Assembly (NCBI GenBank): GCA_963745945.1
Contig: CAVUZG010000002.1
Coordinates: forward strand, 1 to 64,000
Origin: DATFVA01 sp963745945
Lineage (GTDB): Bacteria > Bacteroidota > Ignavibacteria > Ignavibacteriales > Ignavibacteriaceae
DNA: 64,000 bases
Direction of reading: 5' to 3'
Shown here: piece by piece, positions 26,899 through 36,337 of the stretch
Position numbering within the stretch: the stretch's first letter is position 1
How the letters are laid out: the number at the start of each line of letters is the position of its first letter
Translations under genes and position numbers: made by a program
The notes under the pieces: generated by a model
The model's input: only the letters and a program-made list of their open reading frames with translations
Databases searched by the model: none
Told to the model about the DNA's origin: nothing

Positions 26899-28879
26899 AA
26901 AAATTGTTCTACTTTTTGCAGCGATACTTATATTTATGGGGACGAACACTAAGGCCCAATACACTTTACAACAGGCCTACCCTAACCTTACTTTTTCAAA
27001 TCCTGTTGATTTGCAGTATGCTCCTGATGGAACGGATAGAGTATTTATAGTTGAACAGTCAGGGATTATTAAAGTTTTTGAAAATAACGGAAATACAACC
27101 ACAACAAAAACTTTTCTTGATATAACTGACAGAGTTACAAGCGGAGGTGAAACAGGACTTCTCGGTCTGGCCTTTCATCCTGATTTCGCAAACAATGGAT
27201 ATTTTTATGTCGATTATACTACACCAAATCCATTGAGAACTCACGTTTCAAGATTCCAGGTTACTTCGAATCCTGATTCCGCAGATAAGAACAGTGAGCT
27301 GGTTCTTCTTGAAGTTGATCAGCCATATTCAAATCATAACGGTGGAAGAACAACATTTGGCCCCGATGGATATTTATATATAGGATTTGGAGATGGTGGG
27401 TCGGCTGGAGATCCAAATAATAATGCCCAAAATAAATCTGTTTTACTTGGAAAGATACTAAGAATTGATGTTGACAATCCATCCGGCGGTCTTAATTATG
27501 GTATTCCTCCGGACAACCCGTTCGTTGGTAATACACAGGGATGGCGGGAAGAAATCTACTCTTTCGGAATGAGGAATCCCTGGCGTTTTAGTTTTGATCC
27601 TTCTACAAACCTGCTTTGGTGTGGAGATGTTGGACAAAATGCGTGGGAGGAAATTGATACTATATCAAACGGTGGAAACTATGGCTGGAGATGTTATGAA
27701 GGAAATCATGTTTATAATTCATCGGGATGCACGGGAACAGATTATCTCTTTCCTATATGGGAGTATGATCATTCCGGGGGTAACTGCTCGATTACCGGCG
27801 GATACATTTACAGGGGAATGAGACGTCCTGAACTAACCGGAACTTATGTCTATGGCGATTATTGTTCAAGAAAAATATGGAGCCTGGATTACAGCGGAAC
27901 TAATCTTATAAATACCCTAGTTAACACTGCTTCGGCTTCCGTACTTTCATTCGGTGTAGATATGAATAATGAATTTTATATTCTTTGTTCGAGTGGTAAA
28001 ATTTATGAATTTCAACCCGCGATTTCGGCTCCTTCAAATCTTCAGACAAGCGAAGGAAGTCCCGGAACAGTAGATCTTAACTGGGTTGATAATTCAAATA
28101 ATGAATCCGGTTTCAGAATACAAAGAAAAGATTCTAATAATATCTTCAGCGATGTGGGTAATGTTAATGCAGGAGTAACCAGTTTTACAGACAACGTATC
28201 TAACGTAACAGCTTATATTTACCGCATAATTGCATATAATGATTCTGCAGTTTCAAATTACAGTAATGAATCAGAAGTTATTGTAACTGAAGTACCCGTG
28301 GAGATGATTGCTTTTAGTGCAAATGTATCAGATAATAAAATCATTATTAGCTGGACAACAGCAACTGAAAAAAACAATAAAGGATTTGAGATAGAAAGAT
28401 CTTTTGATGACAATTGGGCCAGGATAGGATTTATTGAAGGACACGGCACTACAATAGAGAAGAATTCATATCTATTTACAGATGATTTTACAAACAATAA
28501 TTACCAGGGAATTGTGAAATACCGGTTGAAGCAAATTGATTATGACGGCAGTTTCAACTATTCGGGTACAGTTATGGTTGACCTGAACATTAAAACACGA
28601 GGTTATTTCCTTGATCAGAATTTCCCCAATCCATTCAACCCATCAACAAAAATCAGGTTCAACATACCTGAACAAAGTAAAGTAAAAGTTCAGATTATTA
28701 ATGTACTTGGTAAAGTAGTTGATGAACTCTCGAATGAAGTTTTGTCCCAGGGAACTTATGAGAAGACATGGAATGCTTCTAAGTTTGCATCAGGAATTTA
28801 TTATGTAAGAATGGAAGCAGAGTCTTCCGTTTCAGACAGAGTATATTTTAAAGTTTTGAAAATGCTTTTCCTGAAATGA
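26891..28879 (+). CDS. T9SS-exported glucose/sorbosone dehydrogenase-like protein
   Basis: A 662-residue secreted protein. A signal peptide (residues 1-23) leads into a six-bladed GSDH-type propeller (residues about 30-375). The landmarks are TGLLGLAFHPDF, YSNHNGGRTTFGPDGYLYIGFGDGG, LGKILRIDVD and FGMRNPWRFSFDP, as in PQQ-dependent sugar dehydrogenases. A fibronectin III unit (about 380-460), a linker domain (VEMIAFSANVS...) and a T9SS type A sorting domain (NFPNPFNPSTKI...) complete it. It should act outside the cell on an aldose or sorbosone-like sugar, or only bind one. The start is TTG at 26891 with SD AGAGG, overlapping the GH13 stop. Confidence 0.88.
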   Translation: MNRKIVLLFAAILIFMGTNTKAQYTLQQAYPNLTFSNPVDLQYAPDGTDRVFIVEQSGIIKVFENNGNTTTTKTFLDITDRVTSGGETGLLGLAFHPDFANNGYFYVDYTTPNPLRTHVSRFQVTSNPDSADKNSELVLLEVDQPYSNHNGGRTTFGPDGYLYIGFGDGGSAGDPNNNAQNKSVLLGKILRIDVDNPSGGLNYGIPPDNPFVGNTQGWREEIYSFGMRNPWRFSFDPSTNLLWCGDVGQNAWEEIDTISNGGNYGWRCYEGNHVYNSSGCTGTDYLFPIWEYDHSGGNCSITGGYIYRGMRRPELTGTYVYGDYCSRKIWSLDYSGTNLINTLVNTASASVLSFGVDMNNEFYILCSSGKIYEFQPAISAPSNLQTSEGSPGTVDLNWVDNSNNESGFRIQRKDSNNIFSDVGNVNAGVTSFTDNVSNVTAYIYRIIAYNDSAVSNYSNESEVIVTEVPVEMIAFSANVSDNKIIISWTTATEKNNKGFEIERSFDDNWARIGFIEGHGTTIEKNSYLFTDDFTNNNYQGIVKYRLKQIDYDGSFNYSGTVMVDLNIKTRGYFLDQNFPNPFNPSTKIRFNIPEQSKVKVQIINVLGKVVDELSNEVLSQGTYEKTWNASKFASGIYYVRMEAESSVSDRVYFKVLKMLFLK

Positions 28880-28897
28880 TGTAATTGAAAATTAAAG

Positions 28898-28935
28898 GAG
28901 GCTGCTATATCTTTTCCAAGAAGCAGTCTCTTTTT
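28898..28935 (+). terminator. Terminator after the GSDH-like gene
   Basis: GAGGCTGCT (28898-28906) pairs with AGCAGTCTC (28922-28930), with one G-U pair, and TTTTT follows. It ends the plus-strand unit. On the opposite strand only a weak T run follows, so it may also partly stop transcription from the convergent flavoprotein gene. Confidence 0.7.
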
Positions 28936-30493
28936 ATTTCTTATCGAGATATACAGCAATCGCTTTCGCACAATTTTCACCATCAATTGCCGATGAAATA
29001 ATTCCGCCCGCATAACCAGCACCTTCACCAGCAGGAAATAAGCCGTTTATTTCGGTATGCATATAAGTTTCGTTATTTCTAGGAATTCTAATGGGCGAAC
29101 TTGTTCTGCTTTCAGTTGCAACAATAACCGCTTCTTCAGAATAATATCCCCGCATCTTTTGATTAAAAATAAATAAGGCTTCTCTCAGATATTTTGTAAG
29201 AAACTCTGGTAATTCCGAATGAAGAGGTGAAGATGTTAATCCGGGGATGTATGAAGATTTCGGTAGCTGTGTTGATAATTTCTTTTCTACAAAGTCGGTA
29301 ACTCTTTGAGCCGGAGCACTCTGAGTTTCACCGGCCAGTTGGAAGCTTTTCTTTTCCAGGTTTTCCTGAAGCTTTAATCCTTTGAACAAGCCTTCCGCAT
29401 CAACATTCTTCCATTCTTTTTCATTAATAGTAACCACAAATCCCGAATTTGCAAACGGGGAATCACGTTTTGACAGAGACATTCCGTTTACAACAATTTC
29501 ACCCGGTGCAGTTGCCGTCGGAACAATAATTCCACCGGGACACATACAAAATGAATAAACTCCTTTATCACCAATCTGGCAGGAAAGTGTATAAGAGGCC
29601 GCAGGAAGATTTTCATGCTTATTTTTGGTGTGATACTGCATTTCGTTAATCAGACTTTGCGGATGTTCTATCCTGACACCCATTGCAAATGGTTTAGCTT
29701 CAATTTTTATATTTTTTTTATGAAGTAAATAATAAATATCTCTTGCTGAATGACCTGTGGCAAGTAGAACTGCATCACCCAGAAATTCTTCTTTGCCATT
29801 TACAACAGCACCATTTATCGAATTATCTTTAATTAATAAATCGGTTACCCTCGAATTAAAATGTATTTCTCCACCGCAATTGATGATCGTTTCTCTAAAT
29901 GATTTAATGACATCCGGAAGTTTATTTGATCCAATATGAGGATGAGCATCAATTAGAATATCCTCAGTTGCACCATGCTGCACAAACAGATTTAATATCG
30001 CTCCGACATCTCCCCGTTTGGTAGCTCTGGTATATAGTTTTCCATCGCTGTAAGTGCCTGCCCCACCCTCGCCAAAACAATAATTTGAATCTGGGTTAAT
30101 CGTGTGAAATTGCTGAATAGCTTTTAAATCTTTTCGTCTGCTCTGAACATCTTTGCCTCTCTCTAAAATAATCGGTTTGATTCCAAGCTCAATGAGTTTT
30201 AAAGAAGCAAACAGACCTGCGGGACCTGAACCAATAACAATTATTTTCTTATTGTTTGTTACCGGTTTAAATTTTATTGGGGGTTGTGTTTCTTCCGGAG
30301 ATTCATTAATAAAAGCATTTATAAGAATTTTAAATACCGGTTCTTTACTCCGTGCATCAATCGATCGTCTTACAGGAATTGCAGCATTAAGATCATTAAT
30401 TGAAACTTTTAATTCTTTGGCAGTTTTTTCATAAAGTACTTCTTTATTAAAAACATCTTCCGGCAGAAGAGAGATTTCAACTTGTTTTTTCAA
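28934..30493 (-). CDS. COG2509 FAD-dependent dehydrogenase
   Basis: A 519-residue soluble flavoprotein of a conserved, uncharacterised family. A small N-terminal domain (about 1-85) precedes the FAD-binding Rossmann motif IIVIGSGPAGLFAS (near residues 88-101). Family hallmarks include YCFGEGGAGTYSDGKLYTR, DAHPHIGSNKLP, LLATGHSARDIYYLL, MCPGGIIVPTATAPGEIVVNGMSLS, and the C-terminal GLFPAGEGAGYAGGIISSAIDG. The substrate is not known. The start is TTG at 30493 with no clear SD. It is the last gene of a minus-strand run that begins with an ABC exporter at 36337. Confidence 0.9.
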   Translation of the reverse strand: MKKQVEISLLPEDVFNKEVLYEKTAKELKVSINDLNAAIPVRRSIDARSKEPVFKILINAFINESPEETQPPIKFKPVTNNKKIIVIGSGPAGLFASLKLIELGIKPIILERGKDVQSRRKDLKAIQQFHTINPDSNYCFGEGGAGTYSDGKLYTRATKRGDVGAILNLFVQHGATEDILIDAHPHIGSNKLPDVIKSFRETIINCGGEIHFNSRVTDLLIKDNSINGAVVNGKEEFLGDAVLLATGHSARDIYYLLHKKNIKIEAKPFAMGVRIEHPQSLINEMQYHTKNKHENLPAASYTLSCQIGDKGVYSFCMCPGGIIVPTATAPGEIVVNGMSLSKRDSPFANSGFVVTINEKEWKNVDAEGLFKGLKLQENLEKKSFQLAGETQSAPAQRVTDFVEKKLSTQLPKSSYIPGLTSSPLHSELPEFLTKYLREALFIFNQKMRGYYSEEAVIVATESRTSSPIRIPRNNETYMHTEINGLFPAGEGAGYAGGIISSAIDGENCAKAIAVYLDKK

Positions 30494-30524
30494 AATAATT
30501 GTATATAATCTTTAAGTTAATCAT

Positions 30525-31316
30525 TCAAAACAAACCTTTATTTAAACCACCGTCAACATTTAAAGTAGTACCTGTAATGTAAGAAGCCTTTTGAGAGGCA
30601 AGAAAAAGTACAGCAGATGCAACTTCTTCTGGACTTCCTAGTCTGTTGGATGGAGTTTCTTTGGCCATTGAAGTAAGTATTTCTTCGTGTGAAGTATTCT
30701 GTTGTTTAGCTCTTGTGACAGAAAGATCATAAAGTCTGTTTGTCAGAGTAAACCCCGGTGCAACGTTATTAACAGTAATATTATATTTAGCATATTCCAT
30801 ACTTAAAGTTTTAGCTAACCCGGTAACCCCGCTTCTTAAGGAATTTGAAAGTAGAAGATTATCAATCGGCTGCTTAACAGAAATTGAGGTTATATTTATA
30901 ACCCTCCCCCATTCATTAGCAATCATATCCGGGATTACAAGTCTTGTAAATCTTATTGCACTCATTAAAACCTGGTCAAAAGCACCAAGCCATTGTTTAT
31001 CCGAAAATTCACTGAAATAACCTGAAGACGGACCGCCGCAATTATTCACAAGAATATCAATTGTTCCAAGCTGTTTATGAACAGCTTCAACTGTACTTTC
31101 AATATCTTTAGTTTTATTTAAATCACAAACACTCCAGGAAGCATCAATACCATATCTTCTTTTTAAATCATTCGAAAGGTTAAGGAGTTCTTCTTTATTC
31201 CTTGCACATATTGCCACTTTACATCCCTCAGCTGCTAAACCTTCAGCAATAGCTTTTCCAATTCCCTGGCTTGAAGCGGTAATTAATGCTGTTTTCCCTT
31301 TAATTCCTAAATCCAT
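30525..31316 (-). CDS. SDR-family oxidoreductase with altered catalytic motif
   Basis: A 263-residue short-chain dehydrogenase/reductase. Cofactor-binding TASSQGIG (13-20), the NNCGG motif (Asn91) and the catalytic Ser144 are present. The YxxxK motif is not: exactly 13 residues after Ser144, position 157 is Ser instead of Tyr, and position 161 is Arg instead of Lys. The sequence around it (LLLSNSLRSGVTGLAKTL) resembles a subgroup usually labelled 3-oxoacyl-ACP reductase. Activity may be altered or lost, so I give no FabG symbol. The ATG at 31316 has an AGGTAAG SD. It lies downstream of acetate kinase. Confidence 0.88.
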   Translation of the reverse strand: MDLGIKGKTALITASSQGIGKAIAEGLAAEGCKVAICARNKEELLNLSNDLKRRYGIDASWSVCDLNKTKDIESTVEAVHKQLGTIDILVNNCGGPSSGYFSEFSDKQWLGAFDQVLMSAIRFTRLVIPDMIANEWGRVINITSISVKQPIDNLLLSNSLRSGVTGLAKTLSMEYAKYNITVNNVAPGFTLTNRLYDLSVTRAKQQNTSHEEILTSMAKETPSNRLGSPEEVASAVLFLASQKASYITGTTLNVDGGLNKGLF

Positions 31317-31434
31317 AAACTTACCTGTAAAATTTTATTATAGATCGTACAATGAATAACAATTTTTTAACAGTTTATCAAATTTTTAATAATGCTATTG
31401 AAATTAAATTTCAGTCTGTTTCGTTTTTAATATC

Positions 31435-32646
31435 TCATTTTACTGCTTGTAAATTCATTTCGGTCACAATCTGGGCTGTATCAAGCGCAATAACCAATTC
31501 TTCATTGGTAGGTATACGCATAACTTTCACGTTTGAATTTTCAGTCGAAATAATTTCATTTTGATTTTTGTTTTTCTCTTCATCCAGACTTATTCCAAGA
31601 AATTCCAGATTTTTACAGACTGCAGACCTTACTAAATAGGAATTCTCCCCGATCCCCCCGGTAAAGACAAACGCATCCAAACCACCCATAGCAGCAGCAT
31701 AGGCACCAACATATTTTCTTATCCTGTAACAGAAAGTATCAAAAGCATATTTTGATCTTTTGTGTCCTTCATCTATCGCTTTCTGAATTTCACGCATATC
31801 ACTGCTTTCGCCGCTTATACCGATCAGACCGCTATGCTTGTTAAGAAGAGTCCCGGCTTCACTTAAAGACAATCCTTCTTTGCCCATAATATATAAAATT
31901 AAGGATGGATCGAGATCACCGCTACGGGTTCCCATCATTAACCCTTCAAGCGGTGTAAACCCCATTGTTGTGTCAATCGACTTTCCCCCTGCTATTGCAG
32001 CCATACTGCATCCGTTCCCAAGATGAGCCGTAATCATTTTCAATTCATGTAAATCTTTTCCCATAAGTTCTGCCGCACGATTAGAAACAAAATAGTGGGA
32101 TGTACCATGAAAACCATATCTCCTGATTTTATACTTTTTATATAATTCGTAAGGTATTCCGTACAAGTATGCTTCAGGTGGCATTTTTGTATGAAATGCC
32201 GTGTCAAAAACACTGCATTGGGGTGTATCGGGTAGTGTTCTTTTAACAGCCTGTATACCTTTTATATTAGGTGGATTATGAAGCGGTGCAAGTTCTATAT
32301 TATCCTGCAAAGCCTGCATAACTTCATCTGTAATTAAAACTGAATCGGAAAATGTTTCACCACCATGAACAACCCTGTGTCCAACAGCTTCAATATCTCT
32401 TTTGTCATCAATCACGCCGTGGTTTTTGCTGAGCATTACTCCCAGCACATACTCTATACCTATTGAATGATCAAGTATCTCACCTACAATTTTGATTTCA
32501 TCACCATCATATCTCTTATGTGTTAAAACCGCACTGCTCATCCCTATTCTTTCAACAATTCCGCGAGCAAGTGCTGTTTTCTGATCCGTATCAATAAACT
32601 GGTACTTTATTGATGAACTGCCGCAGTTAAGAACTAATACTTTCAT
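31435..32646 (-). CDS. ackA: Acetate kinase
   Basis: A 403-residue enzyme that interconverts acetyl phosphate plus ADP with acetate plus ATP. It has the phosphate-binding start VLNCGSSSIKYQ, GHRVVHGGE, the catalytic region SVFDTAFHTKMP, RYGFHGTSH, HLGNGCSMAAI, TMGFTPLEGLMMGTRSGDLDP and the C-terminal FTGGIGEN. Length and motifs are complete. No phosphotransacetylase gene is nearby. It is 23 bases downstream of a 3-hydroxyacyl-CoA dehydrogenase gene, so both may belong to a fermentative or acyl-CoA pathway. The ATG at 32646 has a GGCGGA SD. Confidence 0.96.
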   Translation of the reverse strand: MKVLVLNCGSSSIKYQFIDTDQKTALARGIVERIGMSSAVLTHKRYDGDEIKIVGEILDHSIGIEYVLGVMLSKNHGVIDDKRDIEAVGHRVVHGGETFSDSVLITDEVMQALQDNIELAPLHNPPNIKGIQAVKRTLPDTPQCSVFDTAFHTKMPPEAYLYGIPYELYKKYKIRRYGFHGTSHYFVSNRAAELMGKDLHELKMITAHLGNGCSMAAIAGGKSIDTTMGFTPLEGLMMGTRSGDLDPSLILYIMGKEGLSLSEAGTLLNKHSGLIGISGESSDMREIQKAIDEGHKRSKYAFDTFCYRIRKYVGAYAAAMGGLDAFVFTGGIGENSYLVRSAVCKNLEFLGISLDEEKNKNQNEIISTENSNVKVMRIPTNEELVIALDTAQIVTEMNLQAVK

Positions 32647-32669
32647 GTTATTTTTCCGCCTTAATTTTT

Positions 32670-33608
32670 TTATTCAGAAGTAATTCTTCCGTTACTATCA
32701 TATTTATAAAAACCTTCGCCGGTTTTTTTGCCAAGTTTTCTTTCTCTGACAAGCTTTCTTAATATCGGGCATGCACGGTAACGCGGTTCGCCTAAAGTTT
32801 TCCAGAGGGTTTCCATCCAGGCGAGAACCTCATCAAGCCCCATCATATCAGCCATTTCCAAAGGACCGTATGCGAAGTTATAACCTAATTTCATTGCGGT
32901 ATCTATATCTTTAGCTGTTGCCACTCCTTCAAGCAGAATATACATTGCTTCATTCAGCAAAGGAACAATAGCTCTTGTTGTAACAAAACCGGGATACTCG
33001 TAAACTTCAACAGGTGTCTTTCCTATTTTGGCTGCAAACTCTTTCACAATTTCAACTGTTTCATTTGAAGTATGCAGACATTTTACAAGCTCGACAAGCG
33101 GAACTTTAGGTACAGGATGCAGGAAATGCATACCAATTACTTTACTGGCTCTGCGTGTACTTTCTGCAAGCTTTGTCAGACTTAGTGTCGATGTGTTGGA
33201 AACAAAAATAGTATCCTTTTTTACCAGTTCATCGAGCTCTTTAAATATTCCTTTTTTTAGCTCGAAATCCTCATCAACAGCTTCTACAATTAAATCTGTT
33301 GTGTCCACATTATCAAAATTAAGTTCCCAGGTTATCCTTGAAAGTATTGCTTTCTTTTCAGATTGTGTAAGTGACCATCTTTTTATTTCTCTCTCGAGGG
33401 ATTCCGATAGACTTATCTTAGCACGTTCAAGCTGAGATTCATCTCTTTCTATTAAGCGCACCTCAATCCCTGATGATGCAATTGTCTGTGCAATACCTTG
33501 TCCCATAACACCTGCCCCAATTATGGTTACATTATTTATCCTGTCATTTTTATCGTAATTTTTTGTTTTGCTGAGCAGATCTTCTAATTTCAGATTTTCT
33601 TCTGGCAT
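32670..33608 (-). CDS. 3-hydroxyacyl-CoA (3-hydroxybutyryl-CoA) dehydrogenase
   Basis: A 312-residue single-domain-pair enzyme. I choose the ATG at 33608 because SD AAGGTGA lies about six bases upstream; an in-frame ATG at 33647 would overlap the previous gene. A short N-terminal extension precedes the NAD-binding motif GAGVMGQG (31-38). The catalytic Ser (FVSNTSTLS), His (GMHFLHPVP) and Glu (LVELV) are present, with HFLHP in place of the usual HFFNP. The C-terminal 3HCDH domain has YEYPGFVTTRAIVPLLNEA and GPLEMADMMGLD. It oxidises 3-hydroxyacyl-CoA to 3-ketoacyl-CoA with NAD. Confidence 0.92.
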   Translation of the reverse strand: MPEENLKLEDLLSKTKNYDKNDRINNVTIIGAGVMGQGIAQTIASSGIEVRLIERDESQLERAKISLSESLEREIKRWSLTQSEKKAILSRITWELNFDNVDTTDLIVEAVDEDFELKKGIFKELDELVKKDTIFVSNTSTLSLTKLAESTRRASKVIGMHFLHPVPKVPLVELVKCLHTSNETVEIVKEFAAKIGKTPVEVYEYPGFVTTRAIVPLLNEAMYILLEGVATAKDIDTAMKLGYNFAYGPLEMADMMGLDEVLAWMETLWKTLGEPRYRACPILRKLVRERKLGKKTGEGFYKYDSNGRITSE

Positions 33609-33618
33609 ATTATTCACC

Positions 33619-34581
33619 TTAGAATTTATTAACCGGGTTCGTCCCATCAGTTAGTTTTTGTAAATCATTCAGTTCATTTTCGGAAAGTGAAATGTGAAAA
33701 CGAATTAAATTACCTTCACGATCCACATCCATTTTATTAAATATTTTTCCAAGCTTATAATTTTTTTTTGAAAGAATATTCAGTGCGATTGCTCCTTCAA
33801 CTGCAGATGAAAGTAAATATGCATTTCCGGCAGTGTTGCAGCCAAGAGCAGATTCTAATTGAACACCATCATTAAAGCTTGCCGATACAGTCAGATTGCT
33901 AATGGATGACAGTACCTCAGGTGATAGCAGCCTGGAATCTTTTCCCGCTAACCTGTCAAATAACCCTGCGGCAAAGGCACCTTTATCTGTCGCCATCCAT
34001 ATACTACTTTTATTTTTTATGTTATTAACTACAGAAAGAAATGTTGTGTTTTCCTTTAACCTCTTACCTTCATTTAGAATTATTGATTTGACCAGAGATT
34101 TTTTGTTCGATACAATCAAAGTAGATTTTTCAGGGAAGTAAATAATGGTGGAGGGTTTTTCTTTCAGAAAATAAATTTCTTTTCCATTTATCTTATCTTT
34201 TATAAACTCTGAGCTTTCATCAAAATAATTTTTTACCCGGTTATTATTTGAAAACTTTACAACGATAATGCTTGCATCATCACTGGTATTGGCAATAATA
34301 ATTTCACTAATTCCTTTTTTTAATCCAACTCCCGTTTCTTTTTCAAATTTATTTATCCAATTATCTGAGGTATCATTTGAAATTGAAGTGATAAATTCTT
34401 CACTCCCAAATTTTGTTTTTCTTAGTTCCTGAAAGTTTGTGTATAAGAGATATTCAATATTATAAGGAAGATAGTAAAACATTTTCCATTGAGAAGAACT
34501 GACAGATTCAGTTTCTGTTTTGCTGCTGCAGGCACTTATCAGCAGGAATAATAAAATTATAAATTCTTTCCTGATCTTCAT
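33619..34581 (-). CDS. Lipoprotein of unknown function next to an ABC exporter
   Basis: A 320-residue lipoprotein with lipobox ISACS (Cys18). I do not recognise the family with certainty. The sequence alternates strands and helices, with repeated 'STLIVSNKKSLVKSII' and 'SIWMATDKGAFAAGLFDRL' elements. This resembles exported DUF3352-like proteins, in which a protein scores or binds a ligand across two similar halves, but this is a weak guess. Its ATG shares a base with the stop of the ABC permease gene, so the three genes are coupled and the lipoprotein may be part of the exporter. Confidence 0.75.
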   Translation of the reverse strand: MKIRKEFIILLFLLISACSSKTETESVSSSQWKMFYYLPYNIEYLLYTNFQELRKTKFGSEEFITSISNDTSDNWINKFEKETGVGLKKGISEIIIANTSDDASIIVVKFSNNNRVKNYFDESSEFIKDKINGKEIYFLKEKPSTIIYFPEKSTLIVSNKKSLVKSIILNEGKRLKENTTFLSVVNNIKNKSSIWMATDKGAFAAGLFDRLAGKDSRLLSPEVLSSISNLTVSASFNDGVQLESALGCNTAGNAYLLSSAVEGAIALNILSKKNYKLGKIFNKMDVDREGNLIRFHISLSENELNDLQKLTDGTNPVNKF

Positions 34582-35405
34582 TAAAAATCTTTTTTTCTAA
34601 ACACAATTATGCTGATTACCATCATTAAAACTAAAAATATGAACGAACTGACTAGAGGCTGAACATCTGCTATGCCTTTCCCTGTTGCAAGATCTGTGAT
34701 CATTTTACCCATAAGTTCAGAGGTTTTGGGTACAAAGTAATAAATCCCTTTTACTATGTTTTTAACAGTGTCGTTCTTGAAAAATATATCTGCCTTATCA
34801 TTTGCAAGCATTAAAACCGGACTGAGAATAAGAAAAATAAAATACGCCAGCATCATTCCAAGCATTGACCCGCGGGTCAGAATTCCGCATAATACTATCA
34901 GCGAATAAAGAACAGCAAAGGTGAATGTAATTATCAGTACCGACCAGAGAAAAGTGGGATCCCAGAATGAAAATTTAAGTGCTATAATAACCCAGATACC
35001 GATTACAAGAAAACCGATATTAAGCAAAACAACCAGCAGTCCGCCTATATATTTTCCCCAGAGTAATTGCTGTCTTGAAACAGGCTTGCTTAAAAGAAGA
35101 TCGATATTACCTTTCTCCAGCATATTAGGTACAAAGCTTGAACTTGAAAAAATTGCCAGCAGTAAACCTAATCCTGCAAGGGGCGAAATAATCATAATTT
35201 CAAGTGAAGAGACTATGTTTCTGACGAGTAAATCATTGCCTGCTTTACTTTCAAATCCGGAAATAATTGATTGAGTATCAACCAGGCTGAATATTAACGC
35301 TGTTACAATAATTGCAAGGATAGAAATGCCAATAAAAAACAGAAATACTTTTCTTGCCATGGCTTCTTTCAGCGTAAACAATGTCATAAGATATATATTC
35401 CTCAT
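34581..35405 (-). CDS. ABC-2 type transporter permease
   Basis: A 274-residue membrane protein with about six transmembrane helices and a large extracytoplasmic loop after the first helix (about residues 45-70). LLLSKPVSRQQLLWGKYIGGLLVVLL is the typical coupling segment of ABC-2 permeases. It pairs with the ATPase encoded just upstream, with which it overlaps by four bases (ATGA). SD AGGAGA precedes the ATG at 35405. Such pairs export lipids, polysaccharides or drugs, or form GldA/GldF-like gliding systems in Bacteroidota; nothing here decides the substrate. Confidence 0.9.
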   Translation of the reverse strand: MRNIYLMTLFTLKEAMARKVFLFFIGISILAIIVTALIFSLVDTQSIISGFESKAGNDLLVRNIVSSLEIMIISPLAGLGLLLAIFSSSSFVPNMLEKGNIDLLLSKPVSRQQLLWGKYIGGLLVVLLNIGFLVIGIWVIIALKFSFWDPTFLWSVLIITFTFAVLYSLIVLCGILTRGSMLGMMLAYFIFLILSPVLMLANDKADIFFKNDTVKNIVKGIYYFVPKTSELMGKMITDLATGKGIADVQPLVSSFIFLVLMMVISIIVFRKKDF

Positions 35406-36337
35406 TGCACTGTCTCCTTTTCTGCCTGCTGAATCAATGAGATAAACATATCTTCAAGAGTGCTTTTTTCTTTTACAATTCCGGATATTAGAATTTTATT
35501 CTGACGAAGATAATCTATAAACTGGTTTAGCTGATTTGTATCAGTAGCCTTTACATTATAAAAATTATCTTTAACAGTACTTATCATAACTCCTTTGTAT
35601 TCTGCCGGCATTATAAAAGATGAATCAGATGATTCAACCGATAACCTGTACTCCTCTTTTTTCTCAGTTAATTCCTGAACAGTTCCTTCCCGCAATAGCT
35701 TTCCTTTATTTAAAATTGCAACCCTGTCAGTAATTAATTCAACTTCAGATAGAAGATGACTGTTTAGAAAAATAGTTTTCGATCGTGATTTCAGTTCCAG
35801 AAGAATATCTCTTATTTCTTTTCTTCCAAGCGGATCAACTCCGTCTGTAGGTTCATCAAGAAAAATCAGTTCGGGATCATTTATCATTGCCTGTGCTAAT
35901 CCCAGCCTCTGCATCATTCCTTTGGAATAAGTTTTAACCTTTGTCTTTTTCCATTTTGTAAGTTTCATCATTTCAAGTAATTCATCTATTTTCTTATCAA
36001 GTACCGTCCCATCCATTCCACTTAATCTTCCGAAAAACCTTAAGACTTCTCCGCCTGTAAGGTAATTCGGGTAGCGGTGGTTTTCCGGGAGATAACCTAT
36101 CTTCTCTTTAACTGTATAATCGGAAAGGCTACGATCCAATACAGAAGCATGCCCGGAACTCGGAAAGATTATACTTAGCAGAATTTTGATTAATGTTGTT
36201 TTACCTGCACCGTTTGGTCCAAGTAATCCGAATATAGTTCCGCGTTCAAGAGAAAGGTTAAATTCAGACAAAGCAATAACTTTTTTCGATCCCGAAGAAA
36301 ATATCTTTGTTAATTCTTTTGTTTCAATTATTCCCAT
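35402..36337 (-). CDS. ABC transporter ATP-binding protein
   Basis: A 311-residue ATPase. Walker A is GPNGAGKT (40-47), the signature is YSKGMMQRLGLA, Walker B is LIFLDEPTDGVDPLG, and the H-loop lies in LNSHLLSEVE. After the ATPase core (about 1-220) comes a C-terminal regulatory domain of about 90 residues, common in ABC-2 type exporters of the DrrA/CcmA group. It drives the permease encoded downstream. The gene opens the minus-strand run and has 354 noncoding bases upstream with an inverted repeat at 36413-36433. Confidence 0.93.
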   Translation of the reverse strand: MGIIETKELTKIFSSGSKKVIALSEFNLSLERGTIFGLLGPNGAGKTTLIKILLSIIFPSSGHASVLDRSLSDYTVKEKIGYLPENHRYPNYLTGGEVLRFFGRLSGMDGTVLDKKIDELLEMMKLTKWKKTKVKTYSKGMMQRLGLAQAMINDPELIFLDEPTDGVDPLGRKEIRDILLELKSRSKTIFLNSHLLSEVELITDRVAILNKGKLLREGTVQELTEKKEEYRLSVESSDSSFIMPAEYKGVMISTVKDNFYNVKATDTNQLNQFIDYLRQNKILISGIVKEKSTLEDMFISLIQQAEKETVQ

